Source: Glycomyces tritici (GTDB lineage: Bacteria > Actinomycetota > Actinomycetes > Mycobacteriales > Micromonosporaceae). From it: a DNA stretch of 64,000 nt. The DNA lies in the NCBI RefSeq assembly GCF_030403505.1, contig NZ_JAUEMJ010000002.1, positions 960,786-1,024,785 on the forward strand, given 5' to 3'. Positions 52,124 to 61,549 of the stretch are shown here, in pieces (positions within the stretch are counted from its first letter, which is position 1; every line of letters starts with the position of its first letter). The notes beneath the pieces are model-generated. The model did not search any database. It was not told the origin of the DNA and saw only the letters and a list, made by a program, of their open reading frames with translations. The translations under genes and the position numbers were made by a program.

Positions 52124-53221
52124 CTACTTGGGGGCCTTCAAGATTCGGCCGCGCAGGACGATGACCGCGGGCTCCCGGACGGCCGCGAGATCGGCGCGCG
52201 GGTCGTCCTCGTAGACGACGAGGTCGCCTAGGTCGGCGGGGATGCCGAGCCATTCGCGGGCGCGCCACGACGCGGCGGCGACGACGTCGGCGGCCGGGAT
52301 GCCCGCCCGCTCGTGGAGCAGGTGCATCTCCTCGGCGGCGAGGCCGTGGTCGATGCCGCCGCCCGCGTCGGTGCCGAGGTAGACGGGCACGCCCGCTTCC
52401 CAAGCGGCGCGCACGACACCGGGGAAGCCCTGCTTGAGGCGTCGCATGTGGTCGGCGTAGCGGGGGAACTTGGCGTCGGCCCCGGCGGCGATGTCGTCGA
52501 ACGTCTCGATGTTGATCATGGTGGGCACCAGGGCGATGCCGCGCGCGGCCATCCGGTCGAGGAGGTCGGGGGCGAGGCCGGTGCCGTGCTCGATGGAGTC
52601 GGCGCCCGCTTCGACGACGCAGGCGACGGCCTCCTCGGAGAAGGTGTGCACGGCGACCTTCGCGCCTTCGGCCTGCGCGGCGTGGATCGCGGCGGTGAGG
52701 ATCTCCGGTTCGAAGGACGGCGCGAGGTCGCCCTTGTCGCGGTCGATCCAGTCGCCGACGAGCTTGACCCAGCCGTCCCCGAGCGCCGCCTGGCGGGCGA
52801 GAGCCGCGACGGCCTCATGGGGCTCGCATTCGAGGCCGATGCCGCGCAGGTAGCGGCGGGAGGCCGCGATGTGGTGCCCGGCGCGGATGAGGCGCGGCAT
52901 GCCGTCCTCCCCCACGAGTTCCGGGTAGGGGTAGGGCGATCCGGCGTCGCGGATGGCGAGGACGCCGGCGTCGCGGTCGGTGCGGGCGAGCGCGCGGGCC
53001 TCGTCGACGCTCTCGATCGCCTTGGGGCCGCGGCGGATGCCGATGTGGCAGTGGGCGTCCACGAGTCCGGGGAGGGCGAATCCGGCGGTGGTGACGGTGC
53101 GCGCGCCGGGCACGGGCTCGAAGGTGGTCCGGTCGCCGTCCACGTACACGTCGCGGACGGTGTCGTCCGGCAGCCAGACGACCCGGAGGTGGAGCGGCTC
53201 AAGCGGTGCGAGTGCGTTCAT
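52124..53221 (-). CDS. Amidohydrolase-superfamily metal hydrolase
   Basis: 365 residues. Metal-binding DAHCHIG at the barrel start, carboxylate or His ligands later (KVAVHTFSEEA, ADSIEHGTGL) and the terminal Asp in YLGTDAGGGIDHG. The composite beta-sandwich flanking the barrel (start LHLRVVWLPDDTV, end VVYEDDPRADLAAV) is of the imidazolonepropionase/prolidase-like kind. The substrate is unknown. ATG 53221 has a TACTGC -10-like box 6 nt upstream, though GAGG in the gap could also act as a ribosome site. Same strand as ffh, 261 bp downstream of it. Confidence 0.87.
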   Translation of the reverse strand: MNALAPLEPLHLRVVWLPDDTVRDVYVDGDRTTFEPVPGARTVTTAGFALPGLVDAHCHIGIRRGPKAIESVDEARALARTDRDAGVLAIRDAGSPYPYPELVGEDGMPRLIRAGHHIAASRRYLRGIGLECEPHEAVAALARQAALGDGWVKLVGDWIDRDKGDLAPSFEPEILTAAIHAAQAEGAKVAVHTFSEEAVACVVEAGADSIEHGTGLAPDLLDRMAARGIALVPTMINIETFDDIAAGADAKFPRYADHMRRLKQGFPGVVRAAWEAGVPVYLGTDAGGGIDHGLAAEEMHLLHERAGIPAADVVAAASWRAREWLGIPADLGDLVVYEDDPRADLAAVREPAVIVLRGRILKAPK

Positions 53222-53417
53222 CGCCTCGCAGTATCGCCCGCGCGGCAGCGGAGCCGCAACGGGGGCGCGCTAAGCGCCGCGACGCGGCCTCGGGTGTGCG
53301 GTGCGGGCGGGCCGGGGCGGTGTGCTCCCACCCAGGGTGGGTAAGTCCTTCCGCCACGTTCCGCGCCGGGTCCGACAAGATCGCGCTTGCACGCCAATGC
53401 CTGTGGTGCAGAACACG

Positions 53418-53474
53418 CGCAGGCCGGACCGTGCACAGCGCGGTCCGGCCTGCGGTTCCCGGTCGCCGACCGGG
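53418..53474 (-). terminator. Tandem hairpins terminating ffh
   Basis: A perfect 14-bp stem (53418-53431 with 53441-53454) and a second CCCGGTC-GCC-GACCGGG hairpin (53458-53474), directly after the ffh stop on the minus strand. Confidence 0.85.
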
Positions 53475-53482
53475 AGCGGTGC

Positions 53483-55027
53483 CTACTGGTTCTTCTTGTT
53501 CTGGTCCTTGAGGAACTGCTCGAAGTCGATGTCGGGCAGGTCGCCGGCGTTGAGCTGCGAGAGGTCCGGCATGCCCGGGGGCAGCTGCATCCCGGCGGGG
53601 AGCTGCGGGGCCGCGTTCTGGGCGGCCTGGCCGCCGCGGCGGACCACGGGCTTCTTCTTGGTCTTCTTGCCCTTGCGCTTGTTGTAGGGCGACTTGGTGG
53701 CCTTCGTGCCGCCGCCCAGGCCCATCGCGCCGGTCATGCCGCGCATCATCTTCTGCGCGTCCTTGAACCGCGACAGGAGCTGGTTGACCTCGGAGACCGT
53801 GACGCCGGAGCCGTTGGCGATGCGCAGGCGGCGCGAGCCGTTGATGAGCGCGGAGTCGCGGCGCTCGGCCGGGGTCATGGAGCGGATGATCGCGGAGGTG
53901 CGGTCGATCTGCTTGTCGTCGATGGCGTCGATCTGCTGGCGCATCTGGCCCATGCCCGGCATCATCTTGAGCACGTTGCCGATCGGGCCCATCTTGCGGA
54001 TGGCCTGCATCTGCTCGAGGAAGTCCTCGAGCGTGAAGTCCTCGCCCTTGAGGAGCTTCTGGGTCATCTCCTCTTTCTGGTCCTCCTCGAACACGGCCTC
54101 GGCCTGCTCGATGAGGGTCAGCATGTCGCCCATGCCGAGGATGCGCGAGGCCATCCGGTCGGGGTGGAAGACGTCGAAGTCCTCGAGCTTCTCGCCGGTG
54201 GAGGCGAACATGATCGGCTGGCCGGTCACGTGCCGCACGGAGAGCGCGGCGCCGCCGCGTGCGTCGCCGTCGAGCTTGGAGAGGACGACGCCGGTGATGC
54301 CCACGCCGTCGCGGAACGCCTCGGCCGTGTTGACCGCGTCCTGGCCGATCATGGCGTCGATGACGAAGAGGACCTCGTCGGGGTTGACGGCGGCCCGGAT
54401 CTCGCGGGCCTGCTGCATCATCTCCTCGTCGATGCCGAGGCGGCCGGCGGTGTCGACGATGACCACGTCGTGGCCCTTGCGGCGGGCCTCTTCGATCGAG
54501 TCCGTGGCGACCTTGACGGGGTCGCCGACGCCGGAACCGGGCTCGGGGGCGTAGACGGCCACACCGGCGCGTTCGGCGAGCACCTGGAGCTGCCCGACCG
54601 CGTTGGGGCGCTGGAGGTCGGCGGCGACCAGGAGCGGGGAGTGCTCGTCGCTCTTGAGCCACTTGGCGAGCTTCCCGGCGAGCGTGGTCTTGCCCGCGCC
54701 CTGGAGGCCCGCGAGCATGATGACGGTGGGGGCCTGCTTGGCGTAGTTGAGGCGCCGCGTCTCGCCGCCGAGGATCGCGATGAGCTCCTCGTTGACGACC
54801 TTGATGATCTGCTGGGCGGGGTTGAGGGCCTTGGAGACCTCGGCGCCCTTGCACCGCTCCTTGATCTGGTGGATGAAGGTCTTCACCACCGGGAGGGCGA
54901 CGTCGGCTTCGAGCAGGGCGAGGCGGATCTCGCGGGCGGTGGCGTCGATGTCGGCATCGGTCAGGCGGCCTTTGCCGCGGATCGACTCGAAGATCCCGGA
55001 CAGTCGATCTGACAGAGCGTCGAACAC
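53483..55027 (-). CDS. ffh: Signal recognition particle protein Ffh
   Basis: 514 residues. The N domain is followed by the SRP GTPase G domain with GLQGAGKTT (G1), the DTAGR motif (G3) and SKLDG (G4). A methionine-rich M domain (QMQAIRKMGPIGNVLKMMPG) binds 4.5S RNA and signal peptides, and a basic then acidic tail ends the protein. Directs membrane proteins to SecYEG via FtsY. Start GTG 55027 with GAGAGG upstream. In mycobacteria ffh follows amt-glnB-glnD; here amtB is upstream but glnB and glnD are absent. Confidence 0.96.
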   Translation of the reverse strand: MFDALSDRLSGIFESIRGKGRLTDADIDATAREIRLALLEADVALPVVKTFIHQIKERCKGAEVSKALNPAQQIIKVVNEELIAILGGETRRLNYAKQAPTVIMLAGLQGAGKTTLAGKLAKWLKSDEHSPLLVAADLQRPNAVGQLQVLAERAGVAVYAPEPGSGVGDPVKVATDSIEEARRKGHDVVIVDTAGRLGIDEEMMQQAREIRAAVNPDEVLFVIDAMIGQDAVNTAEAFRDGVGITGVVLSKLDGDARGGAALSVRHVTGQPIMFASTGEKLEDFDVFHPDRMASRILGMGDMLTLIEQAEAVFEEDQKEEMTQKLLKGEDFTLEDFLEQMQAIRKMGPIGNVLKMMPGMGQMRQQIDAIDDKQIDRTSAIIRSMTPAERRDSALINGSRRLRIANGSGVTVSEVNQLLSRFKDAQKMMRGMTGAMGLGGGTKATKSPYNKRKGKKTKKKPVVRRGGQAAQNAAPQLPAGMQLPPGMPDLSQLNAGDLPDIDFEQFLKDQNKKNQ

Positions 55028-55169
55028 GGGCGAACCTCTCGGTGGTGCGGTGCGGATGGCCTGCGGGCGGGCGCCTGCCGGCGCGCGGGACCCTTACGAG
55101 CTTAACGGGGCTGGCGGCGCGGCCGCCGCCCGGTGATGCCCGCCCGGGCGTGACCTTGCCCGGGGAAAG

Positions 55170-55204
55170 CGGAACGGCCGCCCCGGGGGAGGGCGGCCGT
55201 TCCG
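55170..55204 (-). terminator. Terminator of amtB
   Basis: CGGAACGGCCGCCC (55170-55183), 7-nt loop, GGGCGGCCGTTCCG (55191-55204), perfect 14-bp stem 28 nt after the amtB stop. It would separate amtB from ffh transcription. Confidence 0.88.
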
Positions 55205-55231
55205 TATTTCAGCGGTGACGTGAAGTCGGTG

Positions 55232-56569
55232 CTACGCGTTGACCTTCTCGGCGGTGTCGGCGTTGGTCTCGGGCAGGCCCGTGCCGGTGTTGCCGTTGAC
55301 GGGGAGGTCGTAGCCGGCCTCGCCGTGCTGGCCGGCGTCGATGCCCGCCAGCTCCTCTTCCTCGCTGATCCGCACCCCGACGGTGTACTTCAGGATGAGG
55401 GCGATGATGAGGGAGGCGACGAAGGAGAAGGCGACCACGGAGAGGACCGCGGCGGCCTGCTTGCCGAGGAAGCCGATGTCGCCGCCGTAGAAGAGGCCGT
55501 CGACGCCTTCGTCGTAGACCCCGGCGATCACGGTGACCTCGGAGATCGCGAAGAGGCCCACGGAGATCGAGCCCCAGATGCCGGCGACCATGTGCAGGCC
55601 GACCACGTCGAGCGCGTCGTCGTAGCCGAGCTTGTGCTTGAGGCCGATGGCGAAGGGGCAGATGACGCCGGCGATGAGGCCGATGAAGATCGCGCCGATC
55701 GGGGCGACGTAGCCGGCGGCCGGGGTGATGGCGACCAGGCCGGCGATGACGCCGGAGCAGGCGCCGAGCACGGAGGGCTTGATGCCGCGGATGCGGTCGA
55801 CGATGAGCCAGGCGAGGATGGCGGCGGCGGTGGCGACCTGCGTGTTCAGCAGGGCGAGGCCCGCGGTGCCGTTGGAGGCGAAGGCGGAGCCGGCGTTGAA
55901 GCCGAACCAGCCGAACCACAGGAGGCCGGTGCCGATGACGACGAGCGGCAGGTTGTGCGGCGCGAAGTTGCCGTCCTTCCAGCCGATGCGGCGGCCGACG
56001 ACCAGGGCCAGGGCGAGGCCCGCGGCACCGGCGTTGGCGTGGACCGCGGAACCGCCGGCGAAGTCGAGCACGCCCCAGTCCTCGATCCAGCCGCCGCCCC
56101 AGACCCAGAAGGCCACGGGGGCGTAGACCACGACGACCCAGACGGTCGCGAAGATGACCCAGGAGAAGAACTTCATGCGGTCGGCGACGGCGCCGGCGAT
56201 CAGGGCCACGGTGATGATGGCGAACATCATGCCGAAGGCCGACAGGGCGCCGTTGGAGACGCCGCCGGTGACACCGGCGAGGTCCTTGACGTAGTCCAGG
56301 CCGAACGAGCTGCTCAGGTCGCCGAAGAACGCGTTCTTGTCGGCGCTCAGGTTCTCGGGGTCGGTGCTGCCGATCGCGATCGACTCGCCGACGAGGACCC
56401 AGGCGATGGACACGACGCCGATCGCGACCAGGCACTTCATCATCATGTTGAGGACGCTCGAGGCCCGGGTGAGACCGCCGTAGAACAGGGCCAGACCGGG
56501 GGTCATGAGCAGAACAAGGGCGGCGGAGGTCAAGATCCAGGCATTGCTGCCGGTGTCGAGCTCGGGCAT
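55232..56569 (-). CDS. amtB: Ammonium transporter Amt
   Basis: 445 residues, 11 transmembrane helices. The pore histidines lie in AGGSAVHANAGAAG and DVVGLHMVAGIWGS, and the Phe/Trp gate regions are visible. No signal peptide of the kind cut off in E. coli AmtB is evident. Carries ammonium at low external concentration; normally blocked by the PII protein GlnK. The C-terminal tail that PII contacts is present. AGGAGG precedes ATG 56569. The usual glnK/glnB and glnD genes do not follow. Confidence 0.95.
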   Translation of the reverse strand: MPELDTGSNAWILTSAALVLLMTPGLALFYGGLTRASSVLNMMMKCLVAIGVVSIAWVLVGESIAIGSTDPENLSADKNAFFGDLSSSFGLDYVKDLAGVTGGVSNGALSAFGMMFAIITVALIAGAVADRMKFFSWVIFATVWVVVVYAPVAFWVWGGGWIEDWGVLDFAGGSAVHANAGAAGLALALVVGRRIGWKDGNFAPHNLPLVVIGTGLLWFGWFGFNAGSAFASNGTAGLALLNTQVATAAAILAWLIVDRIRGIKPSVLGACSGVIAGLVAITPAAGYVAPIGAIFIGLIAGVICPFAIGLKHKLGYDDALDVVGLHMVAGIWGSISVGLFAISEVTVIAGVYDEGVDGLFYGGDIGFLGKQAAAVLSVVAFSFVASLIIALILKYTVGVRISEEEELAGIDAGQHGEAGYDLPVNGNTGTGLPETNADTAEKVNA

Positions 56570-57056
56570 GGCCGCCTCCTCTCAGGAGGTACGTGAGTTA
56601 CTGCGGGCTTTAAGGCTGTTCCGGCGTGAGGGGAGCGACGGTGCTCGGGATAGGTGTCACGCGCCGACCGAATGAACGGCCGGCGCGTGATGCTCCTACC
56701 TACCGGAGTGAAGCCAGCTTCACGAAGACGTGTTACGCGACCCGGGCCTGCGTGTTAAGAAGTTGTCGCCAAAGATTTCCAATGTGTGAACTCGGCCTCA
56801 CAAGCCCCTCTGCAAGCGCTACCGGAGGAGCGGGAGCGTCGGTTGTGCCGTTTGGGGTGTTTGCGGAGCCCTTTGAAACCGTTACCTCGGCATGACCCCT
56901 CCGTTACGAAACTGTGCTCTACTATTCTTGATGCATAACCGAAGTGAGCGTTAACATCACTCGGCGTATCGTCGTATGGGACTGCGGCCACACTGGGACC
57001 GGGACGGCCCGGTCCCCTGGGACGGCCTGCGACGACTGAGAAAGAGACCAATAGCG
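56570..57056. promoter_or_regulatory. Divergent amtB/lacI regulatory region
   Basis: 487 bp without a gene. From the amtB side: a hairpin TCACGCGCCG/CGGCGCGTGA (56657-56666/56681-56690) and an inverted repeat GTGAAGC-CA-GCTTCAC (56708-56723). Then GAAAC, GTTAC-N6-ATGAC-N6-GTTAC and GAAAC (56875-56912), with 11-bp spacing like a GlnR box. On the lacI side a promoter TTGATG (56929-56934) - 18 bp - TAACAT overlaps the partial palindrome AGTGA-N9-TCACT (56943-56961), a likely LacI-type operator. Confidence 0.5.
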
Positions 57057-58103
57057 ATGGCGCAACCGAAGAAGGCAGCCAGTATCTGGGATGTGGCGAG
57101 ACTGGCCGGAGTCTCACACCAGACCGTCTCCCGCGTCGTCAACGGATCGCCGCGGGTCGCCGCGGCCACCCGGGACAAGGTCCTGGAGGCCATCGCCGAA
57201 CTGGGCTACCGGCCCAACCGGCTGGCCCGGAGCCTCGCGGGCGGCGCGGTCGAGTCCGTCACCGTGCTCGCCGCCGACACCTCCCTCTACGGGCCCGAAG
57301 CGGCCCTGCGCGGCATCGAGAAGGCCGCCCGGTCGCTCGACTGGAGCGTCCAGGTCTCCGTGCTCGACCCGGCCGACACGCACTCGGACGCCGACATCGT
57401 CGCGCGCCTCCCCCGCGCGGGCGAACCGACGATCATCATGGCCCACGACGAGCCGGGCATGCGCGCCAAGCAGGTCCTGCTCGACACCCAGCCGCAGGCC
57501 ATGGTCGCGATCGGCCCCTACACCGCCGAAGAGCTCGCCGCCTCCCCCTGGCTGGTGGGCATGGACGACGGCAAGGCCGCCGCCGAGGCCACCAAGTACC
57601 TCCTCGACCTGGGCCACGAGACCGTGCACCACCTGGCGATCCCCACCTCGACGGGCACCTTCGGCGGCGGCAAGGCCCACCGCGCGGAAGGCTGGTCGCG
57701 GGTGCTGCGCGAGGCCGGACGCGAGGTGCCCGACGCGGTGCCCTCCGGATGGACGTTCGCCGAGGCCTTCAAGGCGGTGCAGCCGCTCATCAACGACCCC
57801 TCGGTGACCGCGATCCTCTGCGGCAACGACCACCTCGCCCTGGCGACGCTGCGCGCCGCGCACCTCGCCGGGCGCTCCGTCCCCGGCGACCTCTCCATCG
57901 TCGGCTTCGACAACACGCCGTTCACCGCGTACACCACCCCCGCGCTGACCACCGTGAACCAGGACTTCGAGAGCGTGGGCCGCGGGGCCTTCGAGCTGCT
58001 GCGCCACCGCGTGGACGGCACCAACCCGCGGCCGAAGCCGAGCTGGCCCGAACCCGAGCTCATCGTCCGCGAGACCTCGGGCCCGCCCCGCTCCCGATCC
58101 TGA
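57057..58103 (+). CDS. LacI-family regulator
   Basis: 348 residues. The N-terminal LacI helix-turn-helix and hinge helix are clear (SIWDVARLAGVSHQTVSRVV, then NGSPRVAAATRDKV and GYRPNRLARSLA). They are followed by a periplasmic-binding-like sensor domain with CGNDHLALATLRAA and LSIVGFDNTPF. It should repress its own operon and the glycoside hydrolase gene 16 nt downstream until a sugar is bound. ATG 57057 gives the standard N-terminus; the in-frame ATG at 56976 would add sequence not seen in the family. Confidence 0.9.
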   Translation: MAQPKKAASIWDVARLAGVSHQTVSRVVNGSPRVAAATRDKVLEAIAELGYRPNRLARSLAGGAVESVTVLAADTSLYGPEAALRGIEKAARSLDWSVQVSVLDPADTHSDADIVARLPRAGEPTIIMAHDEPGMRAKQVLLDTQPQAMVAIGPYTAEELAASPWLVGMDDGKAAAEATKYLLDLGHETVHHLAIPTSTGTFGGGKAHRAEGWSRVLREAGREVPDAVPSGWTFAEAFKAVQPLINDPSVTAILCGNDHLALATLRAAHLAGRSVPGDLSIVGFDNTPFTAYTTPALTTVNQDFESVGRGAFELLRHRVDGTNPRPKPSWPEPELIVRETSGPPRSRS

Positions 58104-58119
58104 CGCGAAAGGCCCGGCA

Positions 58120-60477
58120 ATGGCCCTCACCCCCCTCCCCCAGGGGGCGGCCCGCCTCACCGCGGACTTCGCCGCCCCGACCGGACCGGTGCTGCACGGC
58201 GCGGCCGGGTCGCTGTACGGCGTCTCGGAGGACGGCGTGCCCGGGGACGAACTGCTCGACGCGCTCGACATCACCACCCTCGCGGTGAAGCCGGACGGCG
58301 GCGCGCAGCACCCCGGCGGCGACGCCTCCAGCGTGGTGAACGCCCTGCGCCGCAACGGCGACGGCCTGGCGTTCGTGTACCTGCAGGACCTGTTCACCAA
58401 GTGGCCCTACGAGGACGTGGGCATCGACCTGTACCACGAGCGGCTGTGCGCGGTCGTGCCGCCGATGCTCACGCCCGAGAACGCCGGGCGGCTCGTGTGG
58501 GTGCCGTTCAACGAGCCCGACTGGATCTGGTACTCCCTCAAGGAGAACGCCCCCGCGAAGTACGACCGGTTCCTGGCCGACTGGATCACCACCGTGCAGC
58601 TCCTGCGGGGCCTCGCGCCGGGCGTGCCGATCGCCGGGCCGAACGAGTCGTACTACCACCCCGAGTTCCTGCCGCACTTCCTCCGCCGCGCCCGCGACAC
58701 CGGGACGCTCCCGGAGTGGACGACCTGGCACGAGCTCTCGCCGCGCTCGCTCGCGGAGTTCCGCGGCCACTACGCCGACTACCGGGGCCTGGAGCGCTCG
58801 CTCGGCATCGCGCCGCGGCGCGTGAACATCGACGAGTACGGGAACAACCGCGACCTCTCCGTGCCCGGCCAGCTCGTGCAGTGGGCGGCGATGCTCGAGG
58901 AGGCGAAGGTCCACGCCGACATGGCGTACTGGACCGCCGCAGGCGGCTACTCGGGTGCGGCCCCGCAGCCGAACCTGCCCAACGGCGCGTGGTGGTTCCT
59001 CAAGGCGTACTCCGGGATGACCGGCCAGACCGTACGCGTCGAACCGCCCCATCCGAACACTGTGGACACCTTGCAGGGGATCGCGAGCATCGACGCCGAG
59101 CGGCGCACCGCGCAGATCCTCGCGGGCGGCACCGTCGAGGACTTCCTCGTCGTCGCAACGGGACTCGACCCCGAGTTCTGGGGCGAGCGCGTCACCGCCA
59201 CCGTGCACCGCATCGACTGGACCGGCTACGAGGGCGCCTCGGGCCCGCCGCTGCCCGTCGCGCAGGTCGTGAGCGACCCTGCGCGCCTTGAGATCCCGAT
59301 CTTCGGGCCCGACCGCATGTCCGCGTACTGGATCACCGTCACCTCCGGCGAGGCCGCCGTACCCGGGCCGCCGCCGTGGAAGGGCCATTGGGACGCCGAG
59401 GCCGCCGACATCACCTCCGGCGAGATCACCCGGCACGGCCACGCCGACGACGGCAACGCCTTCGCCGCCTCCGGCGAGCACGACGTGTGCGGCCTCGGCC
59501 TCCCCGACTCGGCGGTGGTCTTCCAGGTCGAGGTCCCCGACGCCGGCGAGTACGACCTCGCGGTCTTCTACTCCCACTCGTACGGGCGCGGCGCCGAGGC
59601 CACCGAACCCCAACCGGCGCAGCAGGTCCTCACCGTCAACGGCGCGGAGCGGTTCGTCCACTACCCGAGCACCATGAACTGGGGGCACCGCTCGATCGTG
59701 CGCGTGCCGCTCACCCTGCGGGCCGGGGCGAACACCGTCGAGCTCTCCAAATCCGGCGCGATCGGCACCGCGCGCGGCGAAGTGGCCCTCGACAAGATCG
59801 AGCTCACCGAGCGCCGCGGCTGCCCCACCTGCTACGACGCCGCCTTCGCACGCCTGGACGGCGGCGGGCTCGTCTTCGACCTGTACGCGGCCGAGGCCGG
59901 CTACCACCGCATCGAGGGCGCCGACACCGCGATCCTCGCCGGGCCGCAGAACCAGGACGTCCTCGTCGACCTCGCCCGGCCCGTGTTCCTCCACGCCGGC
60001 GTCAACCGCCTGCGCACCGAGATGATCGCCGGGCCGATCGTCGTCACCGGCGCCGCGGGCCCCCAGCCGGTCGAGGTCGACGCCGCCGAGGTGGCCCGCA
60101 CCGGCGGCTCCTGCCTGGTCGTCAACGACTTCGCGACCCGCGGCCACGTGATCGGCTGGAACGGCCGCGGCGCCACCGCCGCGATCGAGGTCGAGGCCGC
60201 CGCGGGCCCGCACGTGCTCCTCATCAGCTACGCGAACGACGAGCGCACCACCGGCCACGAGTACAATGTGGACATCGTGACCCGGCACTGCGACATCACC
60301 GTCAACGGCAAGGAAGCGGGCCGGCACCCCATGCGCGGCACCTGGACCTGGAACGACTTCTGGACCTACCCGGTCATCCTGGACCTGGACGACGGGCCCA
60401 ACACGATCGTCTTCGCCAACCCCGACGGCCCGACCGCGGAGTTCGAGCACTTCCGCATCGCCCCGCTCAACCCCTGA
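58120..60477 (+). CDS. Glycoside hydrolase (clan A-like barrel) with carbohydrate-binding modules
   Basis: 785 residues. Residues 20-330 look like a (beta/alpha)8 clan-A barrel: probable acid/base Glu132 in VPFNEPDWIWY and nucleophile Glu239 in VNIDEYGNN. A beta-domain (about 330-415) and two CBM6/35-like jelly-roll modules (about 425-575 and 580-780) follow. No signal peptide or Tat motif is found at the N-terminus, so it may act inside the cell on imported oligosaccharides, which is unusual for a protein with such modules. The family number is not certain. GAAAGG precedes ATG 58120. It forms an operon with the LacI gene; no transporter is adjacent. Confidence 0.8.
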   Translation: MALTPLPQGAARLTADFAAPTGPVLHGAAGSLYGVSEDGVPGDELLDALDITTLAVKPDGGAQHPGGDASSVVNALRRNGDGLAFVYLQDLFTKWPYEDVGIDLYHERLCAVVPPMLTPENAGRLVWVPFNEPDWIWYSLKENAPAKYDRFLADWITTVQLLRGLAPGVPIAGPNESYYHPEFLPHFLRRARDTGTLPEWTTWHELSPRSLAEFRGHYADYRGLERSLGIAPRRVNIDEYGNNRDLSVPGQLVQWAAMLEEAKVHADMAYWTAAGGYSGAAPQPNLPNGAWWFLKAYSGMTGQTVRVEPPHPNTVDTLQGIASIDAERRTAQILAGGTVEDFLVVATGLDPEFWGERVTATVHRIDWTGYEGASGPPLPVAQVVSDPARLEIPIFGPDRMSAYWITVTSGEAAVPGPPPWKGHWDAEAADITSGEITRHGHADDGNAFAASGEHDVCGLGLPDSAVVFQVEVPDAGEYDLAVFYSHSYGRGAEATEPQPAQQVLTVNGAERFVHYPSTMNWGHRSIVRVPLTLRAGANTVELSKSGAIGTARGEVALDKIELTERRGCPTCYDAAFARLDGGGLVFDLYAAEAGYHRIEGADTAILAGPQNQDVLVDLARPVFLHAGVNRLRTEMIAGPIVVTGAAGPQPVEVDAAEVARTGGSCLVVNDFATRGHVIGWNGRGATAAIEVEAAAGPHVLLISYANDERTTGHEYNVDIVTRHCDITVNGKEAGRHPMRGTWTWNDFWTYPVILDLDDGPNTIVFANPDGPTAEFEHFRIAPLNP

Positions 60478-60490
60478 AGCGCAAGCGAAA

Positions 60491-60517
60491 AGGCCCGCGC
60501 CGTTCGGCGCGGGCCCT
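60491..60517. terminator. Bidirectional terminator
   Basis: GGCCCGCGCC (60492-60501), GTTC loop, GGCGCGGGCC (60506-60515), between the convergent hydrolase and aldo-keto reductase genes. Confidence 0.88.
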
Positions 60518-60527
60518 GCCTCGTCGG

Positions 60528-61373
60528 CTACGCCGAAGCGAGCGCGTTCAACGCCTCGTACTGGTCGTCGGTGAGCACCACGTCGCGCGCGCCCACGTTC
60601 TCCTCCAGGTGCGCGATCGAGCTCGTCCCCGGAATCGGCACGATGTTGTCCGAGCGGCGCAGCAGCCACGCCAGCGCGGTCTGGGCCGGGGTCGCGCCGA
60701 TCTCGGCGGCGATCTTGCCGACCGGTCCGTCTGGGCCGGCGTGCTCGCCCGCGGCGATCGGGAACCAGGGGATGAACGCGATGCCCTGCTCGGCGGTGTA
60801 GTCGAGCACGGCCTCGCTCTGGCGGTTGATGAGGTTGTAGAGGTTCTGGACGCTCGCGATCGGGGCGACCGCCTGGGCCTCTTTGAGCTGGTCCACGGTG
60901 ACCTCGGAGAGGCCGATGTGGCGGATCTTGCCCTGGCGCTGGAGTTCGGCGAGCGTCTCGATCTGGTCGGCGATCGGCAGGCCCAGGTCGAGGCGGTGGA
61001 TCTGGTAGAGGTCGATGGTCTCGACGCCGAGGCGGCGCAGGCTGAGTTCGACCTGCTGGCGGATGTAGCCGGGGTTGCCGACCGCGATCCACTCCTCGGG
61101 CGAGGGGCGGGTGTTGCCGCCCTTGGTGGCGATCACGACGCCGTCCGCGTAGGGGCGCAGTGCTTCGGCGATGAGCTGCTCATTGTCGCCGAGGGCGTAG
61201 GCGTCGGCGGTGTCGATGAAGTTCACGCCGAGTTCGACGGCGCGGCGCAGGACGGCGATGGCGCCGGCGCGGTCCTTCGGCGGGGTGAAGATGCCCGGGT
61301 CGCCGGAGAGGCGCATCGCGCCGTAGCCGAGCCGGTCGACGCGGAGGTCGCCGCCGATCACGATGTCGCTCAT
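60528..61373 (-). CDS. Aldo-keto reductase
   Basis: 281 residues, TIM barrel. The catalytic tetrad is visible: Asp and Tyr in FIDTADAYALG, Lys in VIATKGGN and His in LYQIHRLDLG. The C-terminal PIPGTSSIAHLEEN is the NADPH-binding segment of the family. Reduces aldehydes or ketones; the substrate is not predictable. ATG 61373 with AAAGGC upstream. Single gene, divergent from mscL. Confidence 0.92.
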   Translation of the reverse strand: MSDIVIGGDLRVDRLGYGAMRLSGDPGIFTPPKDRAGAIAVLRRAVELGVNFIDTADAYALGDNEQLIAEALRPYADGVVIATKGGNTRPSPEEWIAVGNPGYIRQQVELSLRRLGVETIDLYQIHRLDLGLPIADQIETLAELQRQGKIRHIGLSEVTVDQLKEAQAVAPIASVQNLYNLINRQSEAVLDYTAEQGIAFIPWFPIAAGEHAGPDGPVGKIAAEIGATPAQTALAWLLRRSDNIVPIPGTSSIAHLEENVGARDVVLTDDQYEALNALASA

Positions 61374-61549
61374 GGGGAATGCCTTTCAAGCTGTGCTTCG
61401 GGTGGATGGCGGCCGGTCGGGCCGGCCACGTTCGGGTGCAACCGCTTCACGGGCCGGATTGTTCCCGTCCGGGTGATGTCTCGTGCGCCACGGCGACACG
61501 GGGTTTCGCGACTGATGGTCCGATGCGCCGGGATGCGAGACTCTTGGTC

